This document shows, in pieces, positions 41,960-52,694 of a stretch of DNA of 64,000 nt. The notes under the pieces are model-generated. The model did no database searches. It was not told the origin of the DNA and saw only the letters and a list, made by a program, of their open reading frames with translations. Within the stretch, counting starts at the first letter, position 1, and each line of letters opens with the position of its first letter. A program made the position numbers and the translations under genes. Source of the stretch: Bombyx mori (lineage: Eukaryota; Arthropoda; Insecta; Lepidoptera; Bombycidae); NCBI RefSeq assembly GCF_030269925.1, contig NC_085135.1, forward strand, positions 7,006,753-7,070,752, written 5' to 3'.

Positions 41960-44802
41960 GAACGGCGACCGGTGCTTGAAGTACCTAGAAGCACCGTTAG
42001 TGGATCGGGAGGATCCGAGATGACGTGTTTTGGGCGACGTCAACTGCTTTCCATTCTGTCCGCAGGATCGGGAATGTAGTTACCGGCGGCCACGATGAGA
42101 GGGTTCTCGAGTCGTGCCGCTTTATCGAAGTGGCGCATCGACGCCGACTGCATATACTTACTGGTGGACTCTAAGTCCAGGTCGTCATGGAGGTCGACGT
42201 TCCTGACGAACTACGGGGCTCCGACGGCTATCCTGCAAAAACGGGATTGAATAATTTGGAATGACTTTAAGTGAGTGCGGGCCGCGTGAGCGAACACTAC
42301 ACTTGCATAGGTCATGACGGGGCGTATGCAAGTTTTGTAGAGTGTCACCTTATTTCTAAGGGACATTTTACTTCGCCTACATATCATCGGGTAGAGACGT
42401 CCTAGTATAAAGGCGGCACGGTCGCGTACCGTCTTGATGTGCGGGCGGAATGTCATCCTACTGTCGAGGGTGACGCCTAAATATTTGACCTTCGGGGCCC
42501 ACGGTATGGGCTGGTCGAACATCGTGATTGGGCGAATGGCGGGGGCGGAGGTGTTGACGCGCCTAGTCGGGAGGGGGATGCTCAGCGTGGTGTTCGGAGG
42601 GCGACCCCTTTTGAAGAGCACCGCTGTGCTTTTCGTGGGGTTGATGTCGATGCGCCACTTCCGGAACCACTGTCCCATGGTGGTAGCTGCGGTCTGTAGT
42701 CGTCGATGAAGCAACGCCTTCTTCCTACACGAGTAGTAGATGGCGGTGTCATCGGCGAAGAGCGCCAGATGAGTCTCCGGAGACCGGGGTATATCAGTGA
42801 TATACAAACTAAATAGTAACGGGGAGAGGGCGGAGCCTTGCGGGACTCCGGCTGTGACGTGTCGGGGCCGGGAACGCGTTCCCTCGACTCGATATCGGAA
42901 CGAACGGTTCGACAAGTAGTCTCGTATGATGAGCACGAGTCTGTCTGGCACCCCCATGTTATACAGTTTGTATATCAAACCGTTGTGCCAGACTTTGTGG
43001 AACGCCTTCGCTATATCGAAGAAGAGGGCTCCTGTCGGGATGGGTTTCCGCCTATTCAGCCCTAGTAAGATGTGCTCCGTGAGGCGGTGCACTTGATGGA
43101 CGCACGAGTGTCTGGCGCGGAATCCAAACTGCTCGTCTATAAGAATTTTGTTCGCGGATACGAAGTCCCAGAGGCGTTTACGAAGGAGCCGTTCGTATAG
43201 TTTGCCTATCGCCGGGAGGAGACTGATGGGGCGGTAACTCGCGGTTTCGTTCTTCGGTTTGCCCGGCTTGTGTATGCCGATAACGTCCGCTTCTTTCCAC
43301 GCCGCGGGAAAGATGCAGTTCGTCATAGCAGCATTTAAGATGGTGGCCAACATCGTTATTAGTTGGGCTGGTAACAGTTTTAGCGCGCGGTTGCGGATGC
43401 CGTCGGAGCCGGGAGCTTTCCGTGGTTGTAGGCTATCGATCGCCTCCTTAACCTCGGAAGTGGTAATGGGGCGTAACGCGTCCGAGGGCGGCAGGGAAGC
43501 TCTGCGCTCGACCTCCCTGTCGACTAACTCGGTGTGTTCGGGGTCCGCGTGTTGAGTGCTGGTGGTGCACTGCTCTTGCAGTGCATCGGCCAGCAACTCT
43601 GCCTTGTCATCGTCATCGTAAGCCGGTGGTTGGCCTGAGGGGCGTACGAGAGGCGGCATAGTGGCTTTAGTTTCGGACTTGAGAGTCCTAGCTAGTCGCC
43701 AGTATGCTTGGTGAGTGGGCGCGAGTTCTTCTAAATAACTATCCCAGTTTTCGTTTCGGGCGTCGCTTAAGCGGGATTTGACCTCCCGCTGTAAGCGACG
43801 CATCCGAGTCCGGTTTGAATCCGTGGGATATCGATCGTAGGCCCGGATTGCCGCGTTTCTGATTCTTACGAGGTCCCTAAGATCGGGGGAAAGTCTGATG
43901 CGGTGGAAGCAGTCCTCCACATCGACTTGTTTCGAAGATCTTATGATCGCCGTCGAGACGTGATCAGTGAAGATGTTTATGGATTCGACGGTGTCCTCGG
44001 GGGATGGAGTTGAATCCGGGCCGCAAGGGAGGATTGGTGGAGCGGTGTCAGCTAAGCACGTGCTCAGCTTCTTCCAATCCACCATGGTCCTCGTATCTGG
44101 TTCGCGGTTAAGTGGGCGACCGAGCTGCATGACGACAGGTCGGTGGTCTGAGTCGAATTCTGACATTGCCTCGATGGAGCGCAAGCGCAGAGTTACGTTC
44201 CTCAGCAGTGCCAGATCTATTGTGCTCGGACAACGCGCGGCGTTGTACGGATAGCACGTGGGGGTCGGGGGGTTGAATATCTCGAATGTGAGGTCGTCTA
44301 TGAACGCGTCGAGACGCCTACCGTTCACATTCGTACGATGGCAGTTCCACCTAGTGTGGTGGCAATTTAGATCGCCTGCCAGAATGACCGCGTCCCCCAT
44401 ACCGAGCAGTGTCTCGAGGTCACTGCTCAGGAGGGGTTTGTCAGGGGGGAGATAGACGGATGCGATGACGATCGGCTGGTGTCCCGTCAGCGCGATGCGG
44501 CACACTGACGCCTCGATATGTAAGAGCGAGGGAGTATCGAGAGGGACGCAGTGCAGGGCCCTCCTATAGTAAATGACAGTCCCGCCCTTGGGGGCGAAGA
44601 GTCTGTCATTCCTAACCATGACGTAATTCGCGACTTTGGAGTCGCGACGCGAGGGCTTTAGGAAGGTCTCCTGCACCAGAAGGATGTCGATGAGATTTTC
44701 GCGTAGAAACTCATAAACCTGGTCGCGCTGACGCGCGAGTCCGTTAGCATTGTAGAATGCTAACTTCAAAGAATGGGGTATTAGTCTCGCGTTGTACGCC
44801 AT
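41960..44802 (-). pseudogene. Jockey ORF2 (endonuclease + RT), one nonsense codon
   Basis: 863 codons are open from Met 44802 to a TAG at 42211. Endonuclease motifs: VQETFLKP, AGDLNCHHTRWN, FDSDHRPVV. RT motifs: LQPRKAPGSDGIRNRA, ASYRPISLL, FFDIAKAFHKVWH, GVPQGSALSPLLF, FADDTAIYY (~42745-42770). The stop replaces the Trp codon of the conserved APWFVRN; beyond it the frame continues towards the normal C-terminus. AKAFHK has His where relatives have Asp (AKAFDK), next to the first catalytic block. ORF2 starts close after ORF1 ends. Confidence 0.85.
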
Positions 44803-44814
44803 CGATTACCGGTA

Positions 44815-44923
44815 ATTTAAACCAGCGTGCGCTGGACGGACTCAATGACGTCCATGTGATCGAACGTCGCGTATATCCTGTCTTCGGCCGTGACCGCCCT
44901 GCGCATGGCGTCGGCGAACGAGC
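44815..44923 (-). pseudogene. Jockey ORF1, C-terminal piece
   Basis: Minus-strand codons reading SSFADAMRRAVTAEDRIYAT to the ORF1 end near 44815, separated from the rest of ORF1 (52945 and above) by the errantivirus. The gagc duplication lies in the codons after RMR. Confidence 0.65.
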
Positions 44924-45169
44924 TGTTATATCCCTAACCTGTATAGACTAATGCTTACCAAACACCTTACTCATCATAAGCTCTCTCACAGTGATTTCAT
45001 GAGAACATACCAGGCTCAGTTCGGGTCAGATATTCATTGAAGTGAGACGTTTACCAATTTTCCTCACTATTTCTAAATTCTTTTATTATAATTAATTATT
45101 CATTAAAAATATTGTGTAGTGTCGAATAAATCCTTTTTTAAAAAGAGTTCGGCCTTCTCACTACTAACA
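44924..45169 (+). repeat. 5' LTR of errantivirus-like element
   Basis: 246 bp, identical as read to 52695-52940. Begins TGTTATATCC and ends ACTAACA; AATAAA lies at ~45124. Confidence 0.95.
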
Positions 45170-45555
45170 TTTGGTGGCAGCTTAAGGGATTTTAAGTAAA
45201 GAAAATCCGGGAAACGCCTTCGTGTGTGAACAGTGTACAAAAGTTGTAAATTCAAAAACTAATTTCGGCTGTATTCGCCGTTGTGAGTTCTGCATCTCTC
45301 ATTTGTGAAAAGTGAAAATAACATGTTCGTGAACATCTTATACATGTAAGTTAATTCATGTGCACATTCCATCGGTGGTGTATATTCAAATAAATCACAA
45401 AACCAAAAGTGAAATAAACTTTCAACTAAATAAACTTTAATCCACAAACACCTCACGCTATCGCTACAATTGTCCAGTTCCGAGAACTCTTATCTCGCTC
45501 AGCGCATCCGCTCACCTGTATTTGGTATCGAATAAATTCAAGATAAATTATTACG
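45170..45555 (+). other. Errantivirus 5' leader
   Basis: Untranslated leader between LTR and gag, starting with the primer-binding region TTTGGTGGCAGC. No ORF of note on the plus strand. It is the expected site for the packaging signal and an env splice donor, but neither can be pinpointed by eye. Confidence 0.6.
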
Positions 45556-46536
45556 ATGACTACAAAGGAAGAGACTAGGCAGAGAGGTCAAAAATCAGAG
45601 AGTGAAGAGAAAATCGATTTGAACATTCTATTAAAGTTTATTAAAAACTTCGATGGTAACAGAGAAAATTTAAGTGCATTTCTCACAAATTGTCAAAACG
45701 CCTATAATCTAGCTAATCCACAACAAAAACCTATTTTATTTAAGTATATTTTAAGTCAGTTAGAGGGTAAAGCAGAATCAGTATGTGCCATACGCGAATT
45801 CGAATCGTGGGAACAATTATCGGAATTTTTACGTGCACAGTTTGGCGATAAAAAACATTACGCTGCATTACTCTCTGACCTACAAAGTTGTAAACAAAAT
45901 CATAATGAACCGGTCAACCAATACGCCTTACGTGTAGAGTCATGTTTAGCAAGACTTTTAACAGAAATAAATATCTCCTTACCGTCACGTAATAAAGGCG
46001 AACTGGCAGGCCGTGTCGCTGCAATGCAAGACCTCGCTTTATATACATTTATCACTGGGTTAGACCCTAAATTGTCTATTGGTGTTCGTTGCCGCGATCC
46101 TGACACATTGAACGAAGCAATAAACCTCGCTGTCTCAGAAGAGAAAATTCTACAAACAACTGTTAAAAAGTTTCCCTCGTTTTCATCTGGATTTTCATTC
46201 AGAAACCCGCCAATTTTGAGTCGTAACCCTCAACAAACCCAGTTCCAATTTCGGCCTAAAATTAATACCGCACAATCTAATAACTTAACTCCGGGTACTA
46301 GTGGAAGACTTTTCTGTCGTTATTGCAAAAAAGATGGCCATATCCTAGAGAATTGTCGTAGAAGAGAATACAATAATAAACGATTCCAAAACCAACCACA
46401 GAATTATCAAGAATGGCCTCAAACCAATCAAAATCGCATAAATTTTACCGACAACGTATATATCCATGGTAACTCAAGTGAACCTCAAATAGTTGAATCA
46501 CGTGATGAGGTTGACCAATCAAACGCTTTAAACTAA
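45556..46536 (+). CDS. gag: Errantivirus gag
   Basis: 326 codons. The capsid-like N-terminal region (residues ~20-200, FIKNFDGNRENLSAFLTN, LEGKAESVCAIREFESW) matches the gypsy-type gag fold. A single knuckle CRYCKKDGHILENC is at residues ~254-267, followed by an Asn/Gln-rich tail. The structural protein forms the particle. Start Met 45556 is the first in frame. The stop at 46534-46536 directly follows the slippery heptamer TTTAAAC, so a share of ribosomes would shift to pol. Confidence 0.9.
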   Translation: MTTKEETRQRGQKSESEEKIDLNILLKFIKNFDGNRENLSAFLTNCQNAYNLANPQQKPILFKYILSQLEGKAESVCAIREFESWEQLSEFLRAQFGDKKHYAALLSDLQSCKQNHNEPVNQYALRVESCLARLLTEINISLPSRNKGELAGRVAAMQDLALYTFITGLDPKLSIGVRCRDPDTLNEAINLAVSEEKILQTTVKKFPSFSSGFSFRNPPILSRNPQQTQFQFRPKINTAQSNNLTPGTSGRLFCRYCKKDGHILENCRRREYNNKRFQNQPQNYQEWPQTNQNRINFTDNVYIHGNSSEPQIVESRDEVDQSNALN

Positions 46537-46589
46537 GCCCTGACCTGCGTAGGTGTCGTCCGGGTCAAAAGTCCTATAAAACCGACACC
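46527..46589 (+). promoter_or_regulatory. -1 ribosomal frameshift signal (slippery site and pseudoknot) between gag and pol
   Basis: The heptamer T TTA AAC (46527-46533) is in the correct phase, just before the gag stop. After a 7-nt spacer, stem 1 TGACC/GGTCA (46541-46545 with 46563-46567) and stem 2 GGTGTCG/CGACACC (46552-46558 with 46583-46589) interleave as an H-type pseudoknot. The -1 frame beyond is open into pol. Sequence fits the canonical arrangement; function is inferred. Confidence 0.75.
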
Positions 46590-49500
46590 CAAATATTTTA
46601 CAACTCTTTAAACAGTTATAAGAACAAGGTACTTCTAAATGAGCACGTTGTACGACAGGGTAACCAGCCCCGAACTGGAAATTGTGCCAATCCCATTTCA
46701 AAAAGCATTACACGCCAGGGTAACCAGTCCCAAACAGGAAATGCTCAAACTCACAGTCTCCCTCTTCTTAAAAGTATGACCAATGGACAGGGTAACCAGC
46801 CCCAAGCTCACGGTCTTCCTCTTAATAATAAAACCAAGCCGCAGGGTTATCAGCCCCACAAAGAAGGTCCTAGATGTAAACAAAAAAACGAACCCGTAAA
46901 AGAAATAAGTATATATGAAATTGTCACCCGAAAACGATTCCTACCTTACGTTAAAATACATACATCAGTAAACCGAAAACCCCTTACCTTCTTGGTAGAT
47001 TCTGGAGCGTCAATATGTGTTCTAAGTAAAAAACAAATTAATGACTTTACACAATTACAAAATAGTTCTATTAGAGTCAAGGGTATAGATACCCAGAAAG
47101 AAACCTTAAAGAGTATAGGATGCTTAAACGTACTTTTAACGTTTAACGAGAAATTGGAAATAGCACACACCTTCCACATATTTGACAACATAGATTTACC
47201 CTACGACGGCATCATAGGTAACGACTTATTTATGCAACACAAGTGCCGCATTAATTACCAATTAAATTCCCTTGAAATAAACAATCATAACATAAAATTA
47301 TCCTTCGACGAACCGTCGTATACACTCGAACCTCGGACAGAGACGGTGATAGAGTGTTCAGTGAAAAACCCCGAATTACAAGAAGGGATTATACTCGATC
47401 AACATATATCTAAGTCCCTTCTTGTATCAAACTGTGTTGCTCGAGTAAAAAACAACAACAGAATTAACATAACAATACTAAATATGTCAGATGAAAAAAT
47501 TAATTTAAAGGCCAACTTAATGCTTACCCTATTACCGATCAACCTTACCGAAATTGAAAGGATACCAGACTACCCGCCTTCCAATAGCCTCCAAAGATCC
47601 CAACAGCTATCCAAACTCTTACGGACATCCCACTTAAACGCAGAAGAACTGTATCACCTGAATGAAGTTTGCCAGCAATATTCTGATATTTTCTACCTAC
47701 CTGGTGACCATTTGAGCTATACAGATGTAACACAACATGAAATAAAAACAAATACCTCCCAACCAATAAATGTCAAGTCATACCGTTTTCCTGAAATACA
47801 CAAAGAAGAAGTTAAGAATCAGATAGATAAAATGCTGGAACAACAAATTATCACACCATCGAAATCCCCATGGTCATCCCCTATTTGGGTGGTACCCAAG
47901 AAAGAAGATTCCACAGGGAAAAAACGATGGAGAATCGTAATCGACTACCGAAAGTTAAACGATATCACTATTGGAGAAAATTACCCTATTCCTCAAATTA
48001 ACGAAATTTTGGACCAATTAGGCCAAAGCAAATACTTTACAACTCTAGACCTTGCTTCCGGTTTTCATCAGATTCAGATGTCTCCAATTGATGCACCAAA
48101 AACTGCCTTTAGCGTACCGCAAGGGCATTTTCAATTTAATAGGATGCCCTTTGGGTTAAAGAATGCACCCGCCACTTTTCAAAGAACTATGAATACTGTA
48201 TTGTCTGGACTACAAGGGATACACTGTTTTGTGTATCTTGATGATATTGTAATCTATTCATATGATCTTCCGTCTCACATTGAAAAGTTAAACCTAGTTT
48301 TTAATAAACTTCGAAATTTCCGTTTAAAACTCCAGCCCGATAAGTGTGAATTTTTAAGGAAGGAAGTCGCATATTTGGGTCATGTTATCAGTGGCGAAGG
48401 AGTTAAACCTAACCCAGAGAAAATTAAAGCTGTAACGCAATTTCCTGTGCCAACGTGTGCAAAAGATATAAAATCATTCCTAGGCTTAGCGTCATATTAC
48501 CGAAGGTTCATACCTGAGTTTTCAAAGCATGCAAAATCATTGACAAACCTCTTAAAGAAAGATGTCCCATTTATTTGGACTAACACACAACAACTGTCAT
48601 TCGAATTATTAAAAGAAAAATTAGTAACAGCACCAGTTCTCATATACCCTGACTTCACAAAACCATTTGTTCTAACGTGTGATGCGTCGAACTACGCTAT
48701 CTCAGCTATTCTCTCGCAAGGCGCAGTTGGTAAGGATCAACCTATAGCCTTTGCCTCCAGAACACTCAATAAAGCCGAATGCAATTATAGTGTTACCGAA
48801 AAGGAGTGCCTAGCTATTGTTTACGGAACTAAAACATTCCGACCCTACCTTTTTGGACGACAGTTCACCATAATTACCGACCACAAACCTTTAAATTGGC
48901 TTTTCAACTGTAAAGATCCCGGATCACGATTGGTCCGTTGGCGCTTGAAGCTGGAAGAATATAATTACGAAATCCAGTACAGAAAAGGCAAAACTAACAC
49001 CAATGCAGACGCGCTCTCTCGATACCCATTAAATCCATTGCAAAGACAAGTAGACGATAATCATTCAGAAAATGGGCTACCTGACGATCATCCAGAATCG
49101 GCTCTTAGAAGCAATACTTCTGATCCCGCAAGAACTGAAGAAGAAGTTCCCCCTCAGTGCTCATCACAACCTGATATTGGAAACTATGACCTACCTGACC
49201 TGCAACTACCAGACGACTTTATTTTACCAGAAGACTTAGACCTCCCTGATGATTTTGATATTCCTAGTCCACCATCCTCCGAATCCTGTAATGATGACGA
49301 TACTTACTCCAAATGCTTGAAATCTATAAATAATAAAACAATGGCATTTGACACCAGTATCAGAGAACATAACGAAAACATTCTAAAAACAAATTCGAAG
49401 CACATCGTAATACCTACCTCTATTGACCTAGATGAGTCAAATCGGTACATATCTGAAATAATTGGCAACATCCCTGATTCTAAAGAATTCTTAGCATTAG

Positions 49501-50825
49501 AAAGAACTTTATATTCATTCATAACAATTGATAAGAACGATGTTAAATATTACTTCCTATTTATCAAAGTTTATCATTATGACAATACAACTTATGACGA
49601 CGTTTTCAAAAGCCTTAAAAACCTAAAGTCACAATTCTTAATATCAAAAATAAACGAATTCAGTATTACTGATTTTAGTAATCCTTTCGACTGTCACGCC
49701 TTCTTTAAAATATATAATATCATATCATATCTGTTTCATAATACAAATATTAGTGTACACATTTACAAGAACACCATAATGTACCCCTCTATGAGCGATA
49801 TTACCAAAATTCTAAGGGAAAATCATGACATCCCTATTTCTGGCCACTTGGGTTCCAATAGGATGTTAAAGAGAATTCAAGAAAGGTACTATTGGCGGAA
49901 TATGCGAACTGATGTTGAGAATTATGTCCGTAGCTGCGTATACTGCCAAGCTAATAAAGCACTGCGTCAGACGAACCGCGCTCCAATGCAAATAACTTCC
50001 ACGTCTACCCAGCCGTTTGAGCGTGTCGCTTTAGACATAGTAGGCCCACTTCCTGAAGCTGGTAATATTAAATTGAAGTTCATCCTAACACTACAGGATG
50101 ACCTCACAAAATACTCAGCTGCTTATCCAATATCTCAGGCCACAGCAGAAGAAACATCTGAATGTCTAATCCATTTCATCAGTCAGTTTGGTATTCCTAA
50201 AACTATTTTAACCGACCAGGGTACCAATTTTACAGCTGAACTGTTTAAACAAACTTGCAGCTTCCTAAAGATTAAACAGCTGTGGTCAACCCCTTACCAT
50301 CCACAAACTCAAGGAGCACTAGAAAGGAGTCACTCGACTCTAAAAGAGTACTTAAAGTCATTTGTCGATGAAAATCAGGGCAATTGGCCTCGCTATGTGT
50401 ACACGGCTATGCTTACTTATAATACTACCGTTCATTCTACTACCAACTTCACACCATATGAACTAGTCTTCGGTCACAAAGCCATTATACCATCTTCCAT
50501 TTACGACTCTTCTTTGGAATCCACATATAACAGTTACGTTAGAGTCTTACAACAACGCTTACGCCTCTCTAGAGAAAAAGCTATAGAGAATATACTGAAG
50601 TCCAAAACTACATCTAAAACATATTATGATAAACACACAAAGATAATGAAGTATAAAGCAGGTGATATGGTATACGTCAAAAATCATTTACGGCTCCGCA
50701 AAGCTTTATCACCCATCTGGAAGGGACCCTATAAAGTCATTCGAATCAATGGCAATAACACACTTACCATACTGATGAACAGAAGACATGTAAAATACCA
50801 TTATGACGAGATTAAACATGCTTAA
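46533..50825 (+). CDS. pol: Errantivirus pol (protease, RT, RNase H, integrase)
   Basis: The -1 frame is open from the frameshift site; the first Met is at 46776. An N-terminal linker has four QGNQ/QGYQ repeats. Then come protease LVDSGASICVL (~46996-47028), RT with YLDD (~48232-48246), RNase H (LTCDASNYA, TDHKPLNWL, ADALSRYP), integrase HHCC (HLGSNRML...CVYCQ ~49845-49950) and the DDE core (LDIVGPL, LTDQGTNF, Glu in GALERSHS). The protein processes, copies and inserts the element. All catalytic residues are visible and no stop interrupts. Length (1349 aa from 46776) is normal for the group, allowing for an unusual acidic region between RNase H and integrase (~49050-49780). Confidence 0.92.
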   Translation, partial: LSPDLRRCRPGQKSYKTDTQIFYNSLNSYKNKVLLNEHVVRQGNQPRTGNCANPISKSITRQGNQSQTGNAQTHSLPLLKSMTNGQGNQPQAHGLPLNNKTKPQGYQPHKEGPRCKQKNEPVKEISIYEIVTRKRFLPYVKIHTSVNRKPLTFLVDSGASICVLSKKQINDFTQLQNSSIRVKGIDTQKETLKSIGCLNVLLTFNEKLEIAHTFHIFDNIDLPYDGIIGNDLFMQHKCRINYQLNSLEINNHNIKLSFDEPSYTLEPRTETVIECSVKNPELQEGIILDQHISKSLLVSNCVARVKNNNRINITILNMSDEKINLKANLMLTLLPINLTEIERIPDYPPSNSLQRSQQLSKLLRTSHLNAEELYHLNEVCQQYSDIFYLPGDHLSYTDVTQHEIKTNTSQPINVKSYRFPEIHKEEVKNQIDKMLEQQIITPSKSPWSSPIWVVPKKEDSTGKKRWRIVIDYRKLNDITIGENYPIPQINEILDQLGQSKYFTTLDLASGFHQIQMSPIDAPKTAFSVPQGHFQFNRMPFGLKNAPATFQRTMNTVLSGLQGIHCFVYLDDIVIYSYDLPSHIEKLNLVFNKLRNFRLKLQPDKCEFLRKEVAYLGHVISGEGVKPNPEKIKAVTQFPVPTCAKDIKSFLGLASYYRRFIPEFSKHAKSLTNLLKKDVPFIWTNTQQLSFELLKEKLVTAPVLIYPDFTKPFVLTCDASNYAISAILSQGAVGKDQPIAFASRTLNKAECNYSVTEKECLAIVYGTKTFRPYLFGRQFTIITDHKPLNWLFNCKDPGSRLVRWRLKLEEYNYEIQYRKGKTNTNADALSRYPLNPLQRQVDDNHSENGLPDDHPESALRSNTSDPARTEEEVPPQCSSQPDIGNYDLPDLQLPDDFILPEDLDLPDDFDIPSPPSSESCNDDDTYSKCLKSINNKTMAFDTSIREHNENILKTNSKHIVIPTSIDLDESNRYISEIIGNIPDSKEFLALERTLYSFITIDKNDVKYYFLFIKVYHYDNTTYDDVFKSLKNLKSQFLISKINEFSITDFSNPFDCHAFFKIYNIISYLFHNTNISVHIYKNTIMYPSMSDITKILRENHDIPISGHLGSNRMLKRIQERYYWRNMRTDVENYVRSCVYCQANKALRQTNRAPMQITSTSTQPFERVALDIVGPLPEAGNIKLKFILTLQDDLTKYSAAYPISQATAEETSECLIHFISQFGIPKTILTDQGTNFTAELFKQTCSFLKIKQLWSTPYHPQTQGALERSHSTLKEYLKSFVDENQGNWPRYVYTAMLTYNTTVHSTTNFTPYELVFGHKAIIPSSIYDSSLESTYNSYVRVLQQRLRLSREKAIENILKSKTTSKTYYDKHTKIMKYKAGDMVYVKNHLRLRKALSPIWKGPYKVIRINGNNTLTILMNRRHVKYHYDEIKHA

Positions 50826-50839
50826 AACGTAATTCTTAA

Positions 50840-52654
50840 GATATTATATACTATCGTTCCAGAATCATCGCGACCAGTTTCTCCGTTGCAACAACTGATG
50901 TCGTAGAACCTATTAAAGAAAGTGCAGGAATTCATTTTGACCCTTTGGGAATATTACGAGTCTCTAATAATTACCTTCACGTCCTAGTACCCATAGATAT
51001 TGGGTATATCAAACCCCATATACAAAACATAAGGACTGCTTTAGGTGGTGCTAGAACTCTTTGTCAGCAACATGACCTGAACGTTTCCAAATGTCACAAT
51101 TTTCTGCAACCCTTAACCTCCCGTCTCGAGGGTATCTTAAGGGATTATGACTCAATATCACACCTGATACCCGAGCGAAATAAGAGATCAGCATGGTTTC
51201 CTGGCTTTGGTACATTGTTTAAGCATTTGATTGGCACCATGGATGAAAACGACTCGTTTCGGTATAATGCTGCAATCCAACATTTAGAAAGTAACGATAA
51301 AAAATTGTCATCCCTAATTAAGGATAATATTTTAATGACAAACACAGCCTTGAGAAATTATAACGATACACTAAAATTGATTAGTATTAATGAAGCTCGA
51401 ATGGGTAACGCAATCGAAAACCTTTCAACTGTATTAAATAATATAAGTAATTTACCAAAGGAATTGTATGTAGAGTCTAAAATGAATGAAATTTATAACG
51501 AATTGTCTTCTAGTTTACTAACATTATCATTTAAGTTAGACGACATTGTTAACGCGATTATGTTTACTAAAAGCCATTCTATACACCCCTCCATACTAAC
51601 CCCAAAACAACTCTATGATGAATTAACACATAGCATTAAGGATTTAAATAAGGATAATGAATTGCCTATTAGTTTAAGTTTAGATAATATCCACTCGTTG
51701 AGCGATGTGAGCCAACTTTCATGTTATTTTATTAATAATAAAATAGTTTTTGTTATTAAAATTCCCCTAGTATATAAGTCAGAATACTTAGTCTATAAGT
51801 CTGTACCTGTTCCTATACCACACGATGTGGAACATCCAAATTCATACGCTATGATCATTCCTCGTTGTAATCATATAGCTGTAAGTAGAGATAAGTTGAC
51901 ATATGTATGTCTAACCGATTTAAGTACGTGTTCTGAAATTACAAATTCAATCTATATATGTAATAATGTGGACACATATTCTGTCCAAGATGCACCCATT
52001 TGCGAAACTGAACTATTATGTAAAATTGTTAATACGCTACCTCAACAGTGTGACACGAGAATAATTCATGGGCATATTGACACATGGCAAGAATTAGTGG
52101 GTAATAAGTGGTTATTTGTTAAATCAGTACCTACCAAACTTACCCTTGAGTGTGATTCTCAAGTATCAGAATATAAATTGTTAGGGACCGGTATTTTTAA
52201 CCTAAAACCAGATTGTAAAGCATATTGTAGAAATAAGGAATTCACCCCTAAGTTTAGTTATAGTATATTAACTACTCCTGTAATTTCCGACTTTAATCTT
52301 ATAGATAATTCTTGTTGTGACAAATATAAATTTAAACTAACCGAACCTAAATTAGAACCTTTAAAACTGTATGATTTGAATTTAGATAAACTTACAACTG
52401 TCTCCAATGCTCAGGTATTGTCAGATATAGATAAAATAATTACGGAACCAGATCCTCTTATAGAGTACAGATCACACTACCCCATTCTTTTATATTGTTT
52501 AGTTATTATAAGTTTGATTTTCATGTTTTATAAGATTATTAGGAAATTTGGTAAATGTCCAATATCAAAAAATACTTTTCACCCAAATGAGATCTCGAAT
52601 GAAGTCCAAGAACAGGAAGAAATACCAATTCCTAGACTTCGAATCTCATCCTGA
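50840..52654 (+). CDS. env: Errantivirus env-like glycoprotein (F-type)
   Basis: The frame is open from ~50840 to 52654 but has no ATG near its start; the 569-codon version begins at a TTG (50945). This fits an env made from a spliced mRNA that takes its start codon from upstream. A furin-like RNKR (~51178-51189) precedes a Gly/Phe-rich segment typical of insect errantivirus F-like proteins. A long helical stretch, a Cys-rich ectodomain and one transmembrane segment near the C-terminus (YPILLYCLVIISLIFMFY, ~52476-52532) follow. It would mediate membrane fusion in the insect. The frame is unbroken as read. Confidence 0.8.
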   Translation, partial: DIIYYRSRIIATSFSVATTDVVEPIKESAGIHFDPLGILRVSNNYLHVLVPIDIGYIKPHIQNIRTALGGARTLCQQHDLNVSKCHNFLQPLTSRLEGILRDYDSISHLIPERNKRSAWFPGFGTLFKHLIGTMDENDSFRYNAAIQHLESNDKKLSSLIKDNILMTNTALRNYNDTLKLISINEARMGNAIENLSTVLNNISNLPKELYVESKMNEIYNELSSSLLTLSFKLDDIVNAIMFTKSHSIHPSILTPKQLYDELTHSIKDLNKDNELPISLSLDNIHSLSDVSQLSCYFINNKIVFVIKIPLVYKSEYLVYKSVPVPIPHDVEHPNSYAMIIPRCNHIAVSRDKLTYVCLTDLSTCSEITNSIYICNNVDTYSVQDAPICETELLCKIVNTLPQQCDTRIIHGHIDTWQELVGNKWLFVKSVPTKLTLECDSQVSEYKLLGTGIFNLKPDCKAYCRNKEFTPKFSYSILTTPVISDFNLIDNSCCDKYKFKLTEPKLEPLKLYDLNLDKLTTVSNAQVLSDIDKIITEPDPLIEYRSHYPILLYCLVIISLIFMFYKIIRKFGKCPISKNTFHPNEISNEVQEQEEIPIPRLRISS

Positions 52655-52694
52655 AACTCATTTAAAATTATAAGTTTCATCTTGTCGGGGGGGT

